From assembly GCA_018644785.1 (NCBI GenBank), contig JABGPV010000306.1, forward strand, positions 1-5,745: a DNA stretch of 5,745 bases, in the 5' to 3' direction. Made by a program: the position numbers and the translations under genes. The DNA comes from Deltaproteobacteria bacterium. GTDB taxonomy: Bacteria > Desulfobacterota > DSM-4660 > Desulfatiglandales > Desulfatiglandaceae. Of this stretch, positions 1 through 5,574 are shown piece by piece (position 1 is the stretch's first letter; each line of letters begins with the position of its first letter). Below the pieces are notes generated by a model. That model was not told the DNA's origin. It ran no database searches and was given only the letters and a program-made list of their open reading frames with translations.

Positions 1-164
1 TGGGTGTGCCCGGGTTTGTACTCAGTAAAGTTCTCGATCAGGCACGGCGCTGGCAGGAAAAAGATCTGGAAAAAGCGCTGCTGCTGCTTTACCAGGCGGA
101 CGGGCGCCTGAAGTCGGGATCTCAGGCGCGCCTGGTCCTTGAAAACTTCGTATTGTCTATTTAG
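1..164 (+). CDS. holA: DNA polymerase III subunit delta, C-terminal end (partial)
   Basis: This is the last 53 codons of a gene that enters from the left edge; the reading frame begins at base 3 and ends with TAG at 162-164. The peptide opens GVPGFVLSKVLDQARRW and ends with LKSGSQARLVLENFVLSI. This matches the C-terminal helical collar domain of HolA: an 'A-R-W/F' helix, a helix leading to 'A-D-x-x-L-K-S-G', then 'RLVLE'. HolA is the clamp-loader subunit that opens the beta sliding clamp at the replication fork. The AAA+-like N-terminal part lies outside the window and cannot be assessed. Its 3' end overlaps the convergent rpsT by 8 bases. A holA-rpsT neighbourhood is, to my knowledge, common in bacteria and supports the call, which rests on a short stretch. 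Confidence 0.82.
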   Translation, partial: GVPGFVLSKVLDQARRWQEKDLEKALLLLYQADGRLKSGSQARLVLENFVLSI

Positions 165-435
165 ATTCCGACGCGGACAACTTGTTAACCTGAAGTGTCA
201 GTCTGGAGACTTTTCTCGCGGCTTGATTCTTGTGAATGACGCCCTTTGAGGCAGATTTCTGAATAAGGGAAACAGCCTTGACAAGCGTCTCTTTGGCTTG
301 GGCCGGTGTATTTTCAGTGAGGGCGGTTCGGACCTCTTTGACAGCCTTTTTCACCTTGGTTTTGTACCCTTTGTTTCGAATCCTTTGAATTTCATTTTGT
401 TTTGCCCTTTTAAGGGCAGATTTATGGTTCGCCAA
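157..435 (-). CDS. rpsT: 30S ribosomal protein S20 (bS20)
   Basis: A 92-residue basic protein whose N-terminus reads (M)ANHKSALKRAKQNEIQRIRNK, the signature of bS20. It continues as a Lys/Arg/Ala-rich three-helix bundle with VKKAVKEVR, LVKAVSLIQKSASKGVIHKNQAARKVSRL. S20 binds 16S rRNA during early 30S assembly. The start is TTG at 435-433, chosen because AAGGAGGA lies 5 bases upstream and the family begins exactly here. The frame stays open further upstream to 591, but that extension is leader and promoter DNA. E. coli rpsT also starts with UUG, and there the weak codon is part of S20 autoregulation; the same may hold here (inference). Length is normal for the family (about 85-95). The stop codon lies inside the 3' end of convergent holA. 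Confidence 0.97.
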   Translation of the reverse strand: MANHKSALKRAKQNEIQRIRNKGYKTKVKKAVKEVRTALTENTPAQAKETLVKAVSLIQKSASKGVIHKNQAARKVSRLTLQVNKLSASESK

Positions 436-440
436 GCTGA

Positions 441-448
441 TCCTCCTT
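441..448 (-). promoter_or_regulatory. Shine-Dalgarno of rpsT
   Basis: Read on the minus strand, AAGGAGGA is followed by TCAGC and then the TTG start. It is a near-perfect anti-16S match, and it decides the UUG start over upstream codons in the same frame. It directly adjoins the second copy of the leader repeat. Confidence 0.9.
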
Positions 449-475
449 GAAGTGGTTAATCTTGAAGTGCTTAAT
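446..475. repeat. Tandem 15-base repeat in the rpsT leader
   Basis: Plus-strand CTTGAAGTGGTTAAT (446-460) is followed immediately by CTTGAAGTGCTTAAT (461-475); 14 of 15 positions match. In the rpsT mRNA sense this is ATTAAGCACTTCAAG then ATTAACCACTTCAAG, the second running directly into the Shine-Dalgarno. It could be a chance local duplication or a duplicated protein/RNA recognition site near the ribosome binding site. Function is unknown. Confidence 0.8.
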
Positions 476-490
476 TGGGTAAAGTAATAT
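462..490 (+). promoter_or_regulatory. Weak candidate promoter for murJ
   Basis: TTGAAG (462-467), a 17-base spacer and TAATAT (485-490) give 4/6 matches to each sigma70 hexamer. It would give a murJ leader of about 80 nt that crosses the divergent rpsT promoter. It is proposed because murJ must be transcribed from somewhere in the 140-base divergent gap and no better plus-strand pair is visible. It is tentative, since AT-rich DNA easily gives such matches. Confidence 0.25.
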
Positions 491-501
491 TTTTGATATC
501 T

Positions 502-519
502 GTTTCTTTCCGCAGAAAC
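502..519 (-). promoter_or_regulatory. Small hairpin in the rpsT leader
   Basis: In the rpsT sense GTTTCT pairs with AGAAAC around a GCGGAA loop, a 6-bp stem about 70 nt upstream of the start codon and shortly after the expected transcription start. There is no U tract after it, so it is not a terminator. It may protect the 5' end or take part in autoregulation (inference). The stem is short and may be coincidental. Confidence 0.4.
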
Positions 520-538
520 TGTTTGAATTAAACAAAAA

Positions 539-566
539 ATAATAGCAAATTTATTCCATTTGTCAA
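539..566 (-). promoter_or_regulatory. Sigma70-type promoter of rpsT
   Basis: On the minus strand a perfect -35 TTGACA (566-561) is followed by a 16-base spacer and the -10 box TATTAT (544-539), 5/6 to consensus. Transcription should start near 532, giving an rpsT leader of about 97 nt. The strength fits a ribosomal protein gene. The -35 box touches bases 565-566 of the probable murJ ribosome binding site (AAGG, 565-568), so RNA polymerase here sits against the start of murJ. Confidence 0.8.
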
Positions 567-575
567 GGTTTTTTA

Positions 576-2162
576 TTGCCTTTGAACACATTGCATAAAC
601 CTGAGAAAAAAAATATCAGCGGCGCTGCAGGCGTCATTGCATTTTTCACGTTGATGAGCCGTATCCTGGGGCTTGTGCGCGATATGGTGATGGCCACGCT
701 TTTTGGCTCCGGTATGGCGGCGGATGCATTTTTTGTGGCCCTCCGTATTCCCAATCTATTGCGGCGCCTTTTTGCAGAAGGGTCTCTGACCATTGCATTC
801 ATCCCTGTTTTTACGGAGTATTTAACACTTAAAAGCAAGGAGGATGCAATTGAACTGGCCCGGATTGTGTTCACAATACTCTCCCTGATCCTGGCGGTCG
901 TCACGGTTCTGGGCGTCCTTTTTGCTCCCATCATCGTAAAAATTCAGGCGTTTGGTTTCGGAAGTTCCGGCGTTAAGTATGATCTGACGGTTCTCCTCAC
1001 CCGCATAACCTTCCCATACATTTTTTTTATCGGGTTGGTGGCTTTTTTTATGGGGGTGCTCAATTCCCTTCGCCATTTTGCAGCACCCGCCGCCGCGCCC
1101 ATTTTACTGAATGTGGGCATCATCGGCGCTGCCTGTTTCATTTCGCCCCACTGTGATGAGCCCATCGTGGGGGTTGCCATGGGGGTTATCCTGGGTGGCG
1201 TTCTGCAGGTGGCACTGCAGATCCCCTGGGTGTATGGGGCGGGATTGAGGCTTTTTCCAAAATGGAAACCATTTCATCCGGCGGTTAAACGCATCGGCTG
1301 GCTCATGCTGCCTGCCGTGTTCGGTTCGGCGGTGTATCAATTCAATCAGTTTGTGGGAACGCTGTTGGCATCATTTTTAAAGGAAGGGAGCGTTTCGTGG
1401 CTATATTACGCCGACCGGCTGGTTCAGTTTCCTTTGGGCATTTTTGCCATTGCTATTGCCACGGCCGCTCTCCCATCTCTGTCTGACGACGCCGCTCGGA
1501 AAGACCATGTGCAGTTTCAAAAAACGCTGGACCATGGCTTGAGTCTTGTATTTTTTATTGTGCTGCCGGCAACCGCCGGCCTGCTCATACTGGGAAAGCC
1601 CATTGTGGTGCTACTGTTCGAAAGGGGTGCTTTTGGCGCTGAATCTTCTGCCATGACAACGGATGCCCTGGTTTGTTATACCGTTGGTCTCTGGGCCTTT
1701 TCCGGCATGCGGGTGCTGATTGCCGCATTTTATGCCCTTCAGGATACGAAAACACCGGTGAAGGTTGCGATTATTGCCCTGAGTGTCAATGTGATTACAA
1801 GTCTTGTGCTGATGGGTCCCTTGAAACATGCCGGGCTTGCCCTGGCATTGTCTGTTGCTTCCGCGGTTCAATTCGGGCTGCTGGCTCTTTTTCTTCGGAA
1901 AAAAGGATTATTCATGCATGCGGGATCGATTCTTAAATCCGTTTCTAAATCCGGTGCCGCCACCCTGGTGATGGGGGCCATTGTTTTCATCTGCCACGGC
2001 AATTGGTTTTACACCACCGCCATCGATGCGCTTTCAGAAAAAATACTGTCCCTTTCAGCCCTTGTTTTAATCGGCATTGTTGTGTATTTTCTGGTAGCCC
2101 GTTTGATGGGGTGCCGGGAGATTAGCGCGGTTTGGGCCATGCTGGGTTTCAAGCGCACCTGA
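576..2162 (+). CDS. murJ: Lipid II flippase MurJ (MviN family)
   Basis: A 528-residue polytopic inner-membrane protein of the MOP exporter superfamily, which flips lipid II to the periplasmic face for peptidoglycan synthesis. Family motifs are in order: SRILGLVRD at 28-36, PNLLRRLFAEGS at 59-70, YYADRLVQFPLGIFAIAIATAALPSLS at about 277-303, LFERGAF at 347-353 and FYALQDTKTP at 385-394. The arginines that the E. coli enzyme needs appear to be present (Arg29/Arg35 in the first motif, Arg63/Arg64 in the second, Arg281 in the ADRL motif). Length and hydrophobic pattern fit 14 membrane helices. The start is TTG at 576, chosen because AAGG at 565-568 is 7 bases upstream; TTG at 582 or 591 is less well spaced. 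The stop overlaps the ATG of the next gene (TGATG), suggesting one operon. A murJ beside rpsT is also seen in pseudomonads. Confidence 0.97.
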   Translation: MPLNTLHKPEKKNISGAAGVIAFFTLMSRILGLVRDMVMATLFGSGMAADAFFVALRIPNLLRRLFAEGSLTIAFIPVFTEYLTLKSKEDAIELARIVFTILSLILAVVTVLGVLFAPIIVKIQAFGFGSSGVKYDLTVLLTRITFPYIFFIGLVAFFMGVLNSLRHFAAPAAAPILLNVGIIGAACFISPHCDEPIVGVAMGVILGGVLQVALQIPWVYGAGLRLFPKWKPFHPAVKRIGWLMLPAVFGSAVYQFNQFVGTLLASFLKEGSVSWLYYADRLVQFPLGIFAIAIATAALPSLSDDAARKDHVQFQKTLDHGLSLVFFIVLPATAGLLILGKPIVVLLFERGAFGAESSAMTTDALVCYTVGLWAFSGMRVLIAAFYALQDTKTPVKVAIIALSVNVITSLVLMGPLKHAGLALALSVASAVQFGLLALFLRKKGLFMHAGSILKSVSKSGAATLVMGAIVFICHGNWFYTTAIDALSEKILSLSALVLIGIVVYFLVARLMGCREISAVWAMLGFKRT

Positions 2163-3178
2163 TGATACAGGTATTTCATATGGACAGACTCAAAACAGCC
2201 GACCTATTGCCACAACCGGTCAATCTGAATCAAATCGATGATTCGCCGGGTCCCTACTGCATGAGCTATGGGTTTGACACGACCCCCCTGGCGGATTCCA
2301 TCCGCAGAATCGGTTTGATCAATTCGCCGATTCTGGTCGGAAAAGGGGAGGGGGGGGATGAAGTTGAATGGGTGGTGGTTTCGGGCTTTCGAAGGATAAA
2401 AGCCTTGAAGGCACTGGGGGAGACGCATATCCCATGTCGTATTCTGCCACCTGAAACGCCGCCTCTCAGATGCCTGCTGATCAACCTTTATGAAAACCTG
2501 ACCATCAGGGATTTCAACCCTGTGGAAAAGGGCATGGCCCTGGCACGTCTCTTGGAATGGGTTCCCGAAAAAAAAGTGGTTAAAGCCTTCATGCCGCTCT
2601 TTGATCTGCCCTCACGTGAAGAGACCCTTCATGTTTTTGTGCAAATTGAAACCGAGTTTGAGCGTAAGGCCAAGGACCTGCTTGCCCATGGGGACCTGTC
2701 AACAAAGGCCGCAAAATTGTTGCTGGAAATGGATTCTGCGGTTCGTGAGGGATTCTGCCGTTATTTTTCCATCATCAAGTTCAGCAAGAATCAGCAGACT
2801 CAATTTATTGATTTCATTTATGATTTGTCGCATATTGAGGACAATGCCATTACGCGATTACTGGATGACCCCCAATTGACGGATATTTGTGATAACGGGC
2901 ACATGAACAATCCTCAGAAAGCCAGAGCGCTCATCACGCTTCTGCGCTCCAGGCGGCTGCCCCATCTGGTGAAGGCTGAGAAAGGCTTCAGACGCATGGT
3001 GGAAAAGCTGGCGCTTCCCGCAAGTTACCGGATAACACCGCCCCCTTTTTTTGAAGCCCCACAGTATCGGCTCGAGATTTCTTTTGAAAATGGAAAAGAC
3101 CTGATGGAGAAACTCCTGATCCTGGTAAAAAAAGAAGGGCTTGTAACACTTGAAGATCCCTGGGATAAAAGCGTTTAA
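2162..3178 (+). CDS. ParB N-terminal-domain protein, function unknown
   Basis: A 338-residue soluble protein. Residues about 8-125 resemble the ParB/Srx nucleotide-binding fold: PLADSIRRIGLINSPILVG at 42-60, then VVVSGFRRIKALKAL at 71-85 (ParB box GERRxxA) and ENLTIRDFNPVE at 111-122 (ParB ENxxRxDLxPxE). Two positions differ from canonical ParB: the Glu of GERR is Phe, and the Arg of ENxxR is Ile with Arg one residue later. Residues about 133-190 line up loosely with the ParB helix-turn-helix region (DLSTKAAKLLLEM resembles 'GKLSEGHARALL'), but the HTH core is degenerate. The C-terminal 90 residues are unrecognised, with a basic helix LRSRRLPHLVKAEKGFRRM. Start chosen at ATG 2162 (TGATG overlap with murJ); ATG 2132 (inside murJ) and ATG 2180 (weak CAGG, 8-base spacing) are alternatives. 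It is not a parAB partition locus: no parA is adjacent. The stop overlaps the next start. Confidence 0.82.
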   Translation: MIQVFHMDRLKTADLLPQPVNLNQIDDSPGPYCMSYGFDTTPLADSIRRIGLINSPILVGKGEGGDEVEWVVVSGFRRIKALKALGETHIPCRILPPETPPLRCLLINLYENLTIRDFNPVEKGMALARLLEWVPEKKVVKAFMPLFDLPSREETLHVFVQIETEFERKAKDLLAHGDLSTKAAKLLLEMDSAVREGFCRYFSIIKFSKNQQTQFIDFIYDLSHIEDNAITRLLDDPQLTDICDNGHMNNPQKARALITLLRSRRLPHLVKAEKGFRRMVEKLALPASYRITPPPFFEAPQYRLEISFENGKDLMEKLLILVKKEGLVTLEDPWDKSV

Positions 3179-4257
3179 TGGCCAACTCTCAAATCAGAAG
3201 AACCCTTGTGGAAGAGGGCTCGGAAAAAAGCCCCATGAGCAGGAGAATAATGGGGCGCGTTCCCCATGGGTCGTTCGCAAAACCGCCGGGCCCAACCGCA
3301 CAGGACAGCATGGGAAAGGATACGCTGCACCTGCTTTCCTATAAGGGCGAATTTCTCAAACCCTGTCCGGGCACGAAGGAATATATCTGCTGCGGATATC
3401 AAATCCTCAATGTGGCAACCAATTGTCCCCTTGATTGCAGCTACTGTATCCTTCAGTCCTATTTCCTGCACCAGCCCCATTTGAGAATTCACGTTAACCT
3501 GGAAGAAAACCTGGGCGCAATTCTGGCGTTCATCGACCGGGATCCGGAGCAGATCGTCCGCGTGGGAACCGGAGAATTCGCAGACAGCCTTGCGCTGGAT
3601 CCGCTGACCCGCTGGACCGATATTCTGATGGGGCCTTTCTCGGAGAGAAAAAATGCCGTTTTGGAATTCAAAACCAAAACCAACCAGATAGACGGCTTGA
3701 TTTCCTCCCCGTACAGAGACCGCATCATTGTATCCTGGTCCCTTAACAGCCCGCTGATTTCGGCTACGGAAGAAAAAGGGGCCGCAACGCTCAAGCAAAG
3801 GCTTGAAGCGGCCAGACGATGTCAGTCGGAAGGATTTGTGGTGAGTTTTCACTTTGATCCGCTGATCCCCCATAAAGGATGGCGGGAAGGATATCTGAAA
3901 ACCATCGACCTCATGGACCGGCATCTGAAACCCCAAGGCATCATCTGGATCAGCATGGGATCTCTCAGGTTCATGCCGGACTTAAAGCCCATCATCAGAA
4001 AGCGACATCCCGGAACCGCAATTCTGGACGGCGAATTCATCACAGGCCTCGACGGAAAGGTCCGTTATTTTAAGCCCATCCGCATTGAGCTCTATCAGTT
4101 CATGCGGCAGAATCTGGAGAAATGGCATTCCGATTTGGGTCTTTACCTTTGCATGGAATCAGATGAAATCTGGGGGAAAAGCATGGGTTGGTCGCCTGGA
4201 GATTCAGAGGGGCTAAAAGGTTTTCTTGATGAGCGGGTTTTAAAGATTTTTAGGTAG
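3178..4257 (+). CDS. Spore-photoproduct-lyase-like radical SAM protein
   Basis: A 359-residue protein with the SPL-type radical SAM cluster motif C83-PLD-C87-SY-C90 (CX3CX2C), expected to hold a [4Fe-4S] cluster that cleaves S-adenosylmethionine. The layout follows SPL: NxxLDCSYCILQ, then a paired helix HVNLEENLGAIL, GTGEFADSLALDPLT at 130-144, EFKTKT, SWSLN at 186-190, KQRLEAARRCQSEGFVVSFHFDPLI at about 206-230, and GWREGYL. By my alignment the catalytic Cys of SPL (Bacillus 'SCTSDIVGID') corresponds to Glu133 in GEFADSLALD, and the second Tyr of 'CxYCY' is Ile91. So thymine-dimer (spore photoproduct) repair by the known mechanism is unlikely, and the substrate is unknown. Additional Cys63, Cys71, Cys72 and Cys325 (LYLCMESDEIWG) are notable. 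ATG 3178 overlaps the previous stop (TAATG); ATG 3250, preceded by AGGAG four bases upstream, is an alternative start giving 335 residues. Genome annotations may call it 'DNA photolyase', which would mislead. Confidence 0.85.
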   Translation: MANSQIRRTLVEEGSEKSPMSRRIMGRVPHGSFAKPPGPTAQDSMGKDTLHLLSYKGEFLKPCPGTKEYICCGYQILNVATNCPLDCSYCILQSYFLHQPHLRIHVNLEENLGAILAFIDRDPEQIVRVGTGEFADSLALDPLTRWTDILMGPFSERKNAVLEFKTKTNQIDGLISSPYRDRIIVSWSLNSPLISATEEKGAATLKQRLEAARRCQSEGFVVSFHFDPLIPHKGWREGYLKTIDLMDRHLKPQGIIWISMGSLRFMPDLKPIIRKRHPGTAILDGEFITGLDGKVRYFKPIRIELYQFMRQNLEKWHSDLGLYLCMESDEIWGKSMGWSPGDSEGLKGFLDERVLKIFR

Positions 4258-4335
4258 TAATCCACCCGAGTATATGATAAAAATTAATGGTTAAGAAAAG
4301 ACTGTCTGAAACTAAGAAAAAATGAGGTAAAAAGC

Positions 4336-4562
4336 ATGGCATTAAGGGAAAAAGTAGAGGATGCACTTCAAAAAGTCAGGCCTTCCCTCCAAGCGGATGG
4401 AGGGGATGTGCAGCTGGTGGATGTGGATGAAATGGATTGGTGAAGGTTAAATTGACGGGCGCCTGCGCGGGTTGCCCCATGAGTCAAATGACCCTCAAAA
4501 TGGGCATTGAAAAGGTCCTGAAGCAAAACATCCCGGAAGTAACTTCTGTTGAGTCCGCGTAA
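4336..4562 (+). pseudogene. NifU C-terminal-type Fe-S scaffold protein, frameshifted
   Basis: ATG at 4336 follows TGAGG with suitable spacing. The first 32 codons encode MALREKVEDALQKVRPSLQA then [12 protein letters not shown], the standard N-terminus of small NifU-domain (Nfu) proteins, but the frame hits TGA at 4441 after 35 codons. From 4431 the -1 frame continues the family: [19 protein letters not shown], then [18 protein letters not shown] to TAA at 4560-4562. Restoring one A in the AAA run at 4430-4432 would give D-E-N-G-L-V-K-V and a normal 75-residue protein with the CAGC (CxxC) cluster ligands intact. Such proteins carry [4Fe-4S] clusters to apoproteins. The cause may be sequencing error, a real mutation or a split gene: the stop TGA overlaps a possible GTG restart at 4440. 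It lies 78 bases after the radical SAM gene and 44 before hbd, with no terminator on either side. Confidence 0.88.
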
Positions 4563-4595
4563 TTAAATATCGAGGTTTAATATTCCCATTTAACT

Positions 4596-4601
4596 AAGGA
4601 G
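4596..4601 (+). promoter_or_regulatory. Shine-Dalgarno of hbd
   Basis: AAGGAG lies 5 bases before the ATG at 4607 and fixes that start. No convincing promoter is visible in the 44-base gap from the NifU-like gene, so hbd is probably co-transcribed with it. Confidence 0.85.
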
Positions 4602-4606
4602 ATATC

Positions 4607-5467
4607 ATGGAGATTAAGAAAATTGGTGTAATCGGAGCCGGTGCCATGGGCAATGGCATTGCCCAGATGGCGGCTCAGATCGGTTGCGAGGTTATTTTAA
4701 GGGATATCAAAGAGGAGTTTGTGGAGCGGGGGATGAAAAACATCGACCGTTTTCTTTCCAAAAGCGTCGAGAAGGGGAAAATCGAAGCCGCACAAAAAGA
4801 TGCCATCCTGGGCAGAATCCAGGGCACCACGGAAATGAGTGACCTGAAAGACGTCGATTTTGTCATTGAGGCCGTCATCGAAAATCTGGATCTGAAAAAA
4901 AGCGTGTTCAAGGAATTAGATGAACTCTGTGCGCCCCATGTTATCTTGGCGTCCAATACCTCATCCATGTCCCTGACCGAAATCGCAGCGGCCACGAACC
5001 GACCTGAGAAGGTCTGCGGCATGCATTTTTTCAACCCTGTTCCCATTATGAAACTGGTGGAAATCATCCGGGGCTATTCAACCAACGATGAAACCATCGA
5101 CGCTACCACCGAACTGGCCAAGAAAATGGGCAAAATTACCGTGGAAGTGAAAAAAGATTCGCCGGGTTTTGTGGTGAACCGCATCATGATTCCCCATATG
5201 CTGGAGGCCATCAAAATCGTGGAAGAAGGTATTGCCAGTGTCGAGGATGTGGATATTGCCGTGAAGGGCGGACTCAATTATCCCATGGGTCCTTTTGAAC
5301 TGATGGATCTCACGGGCATCGATATCTGTTACTTCGTTGCTGAGTACTTCTATAAGGAACTCAACAAGGAGTCCAAATGGGTTTCACCGAATCTCCTCAA
5401 GACCATGATCCGCGCCAATAAGCTGGGCCGGAAAACAGGTGGCGGATGGTATGATTACGGAAAATAA
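4607..5467 (+). CDS. hbd: 3-hydroxybutyryl-CoA dehydrogenase
   Basis: A 286-residue cytosolic enzyme that interconverts 3-hydroxyacyl-CoA (probably 3-hydroxybutyryl-CoA) and acetoacetyl-CoA with NAD(H), in beta-oxidation or butyrate metabolism. The N-terminal Rossmann fold shows IGVIGAGAMGNGIAQ with GAGAMG at 10-15 and Asp33 after the second beta strand, which favours NAD over NADP. The catalytic set is present: Ser119 in SNTSSMS, His140 and Asn143 in MHFFNPVPIMKLVEII, Glu152, and Asn191 in DSPGFVVNRI. The C-terminal dimerisation domain has GGLNYPMGPFELMDLTGID and ends with KTGGGWYDYGK. Length is that of the single-domain short family (about 280-290), with no enoyl-CoA hydratase fusion. Direction in vivo cannot be told from sequence. 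A terminator begins at the stop codon, so hbd is the last gene of its transcript. Confidence 0.96.
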   Translation: MEIKKIGVIGAGAMGNGIAQMAAQIGCEVILRDIKEEFVERGMKNIDRFLSKSVEKGKIEAAQKDAILGRIQGTTEMSDLKDVDFVIEAVIENLDLKKSVFKELDELCAPHVILASNTSSMSLTEIAAATNRPEKVCGMHFFNPVPIMKLVEIIRGYSTNDETIDATTELAKKMGKITVEVKKDSPGFVVNRIMIPHMLEAIKIVEEGIASVEDVDIAVKGGLNYPMGPFELMDLTGIDICYFVAEYFYKELNKESKWVSPNLLKTMIRANKLGRKTGGGWYDYGK

Positions 5468-5494
5468 CCGCCGTTGTACGGGCGGTCCTTTTTT
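5467..5494 (+). terminator. Rho-independent terminator of hbd
   Basis: ACCGCC (5467-5472) pairs with GGCGGT (5481-5486) across an 8-base loop. CC and then six T follow. The stem starts at the last base of the hbd stop codon. Confidence 0.85.
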
Positions 5495-5518
5495 GCCGCC
5501 TGCACAGAATGCTTGAAC

Positions 5519-5555
5519 AAAAAAAAGGCAGTTCTTTTGGAACTGCCTTTTTTTT
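5519..5555. terminator. Symmetric bidirectional terminator
   Basis: Eight A, then GGCAGTTC, a TTTTG loop, GAACTGCC and eight T form a perfect stem of up to 16 bp with a U tract in either transcription direction. Rightward it backs up the hbd terminator; leftward it ends the bS22-like gene, whose stop codon is about 20 bases away. Confidence 0.92.
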
Positions 5556-5574
5556 GGGTGGGGTAAGGGAACCG

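Noticed and set aside
93..134. CAGGCG-gacggg-CGCCTG inverted repeat (93-110) and the palindrome CAGGCGCGCCTG (123-134)
   Set aside because: They lie inside the holA coding region and lack a U tract on either side, so they are not supported as an rpsT or holA terminator. The similarity is most likely due to GC-rich codons.
436..591. N-terminal extension of rpsT by about 52 codons from an upstream ATG on the minus strand
   Set aside because: The family starts at ANHKSA, a strong Shine-Dalgarno precedes the TTG at 435, and the extension would cover the rpsT promoter and leader.
2132..2161. Start of the ParB-like protein at ATG 2132
   Set aside because: It would overlap murJ by 31 bases and translate murJ coding sequence; the TGATG overlap at 2162 is the more usual layout and the extra ten residues match no ParB feature.
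2350..2357. Run of eight G in the ParB-like gene as a phase-variation tract or sequencing error
   Set aside because: The frame is intact and the ParB motifs continue in register on both sides; a single tract of this length is not enough to claim phase variation.
3175..3936. Long open frame of 253 codons on the minus strand opposite the radical SAM gene
   Set aside because: It is a shadow of a well-supported gene. It has no family resemblance, shows no clear Shine-Dalgarno, and its peptide looks like reversed-frame noise rich in Phe, Arg and Gly.
4250..4278. Possible promoter before the NifU-like gene, with TATGAT at 4273-4278
   Set aside because: The -10 box is good, but 17 bases upstream there is only TTAGGT, a poor -35. 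Read-through from the radical SAM gene is equally possible.
4429..4443. Programmed -1 ribosomal frameshift in the NifU-like gene
   Set aside because: No X-XXY-YYZ slippery heptamer lies at the junction, no clear downstream pseudoknot or stem is visible, and this family is not known to need frameshifting.
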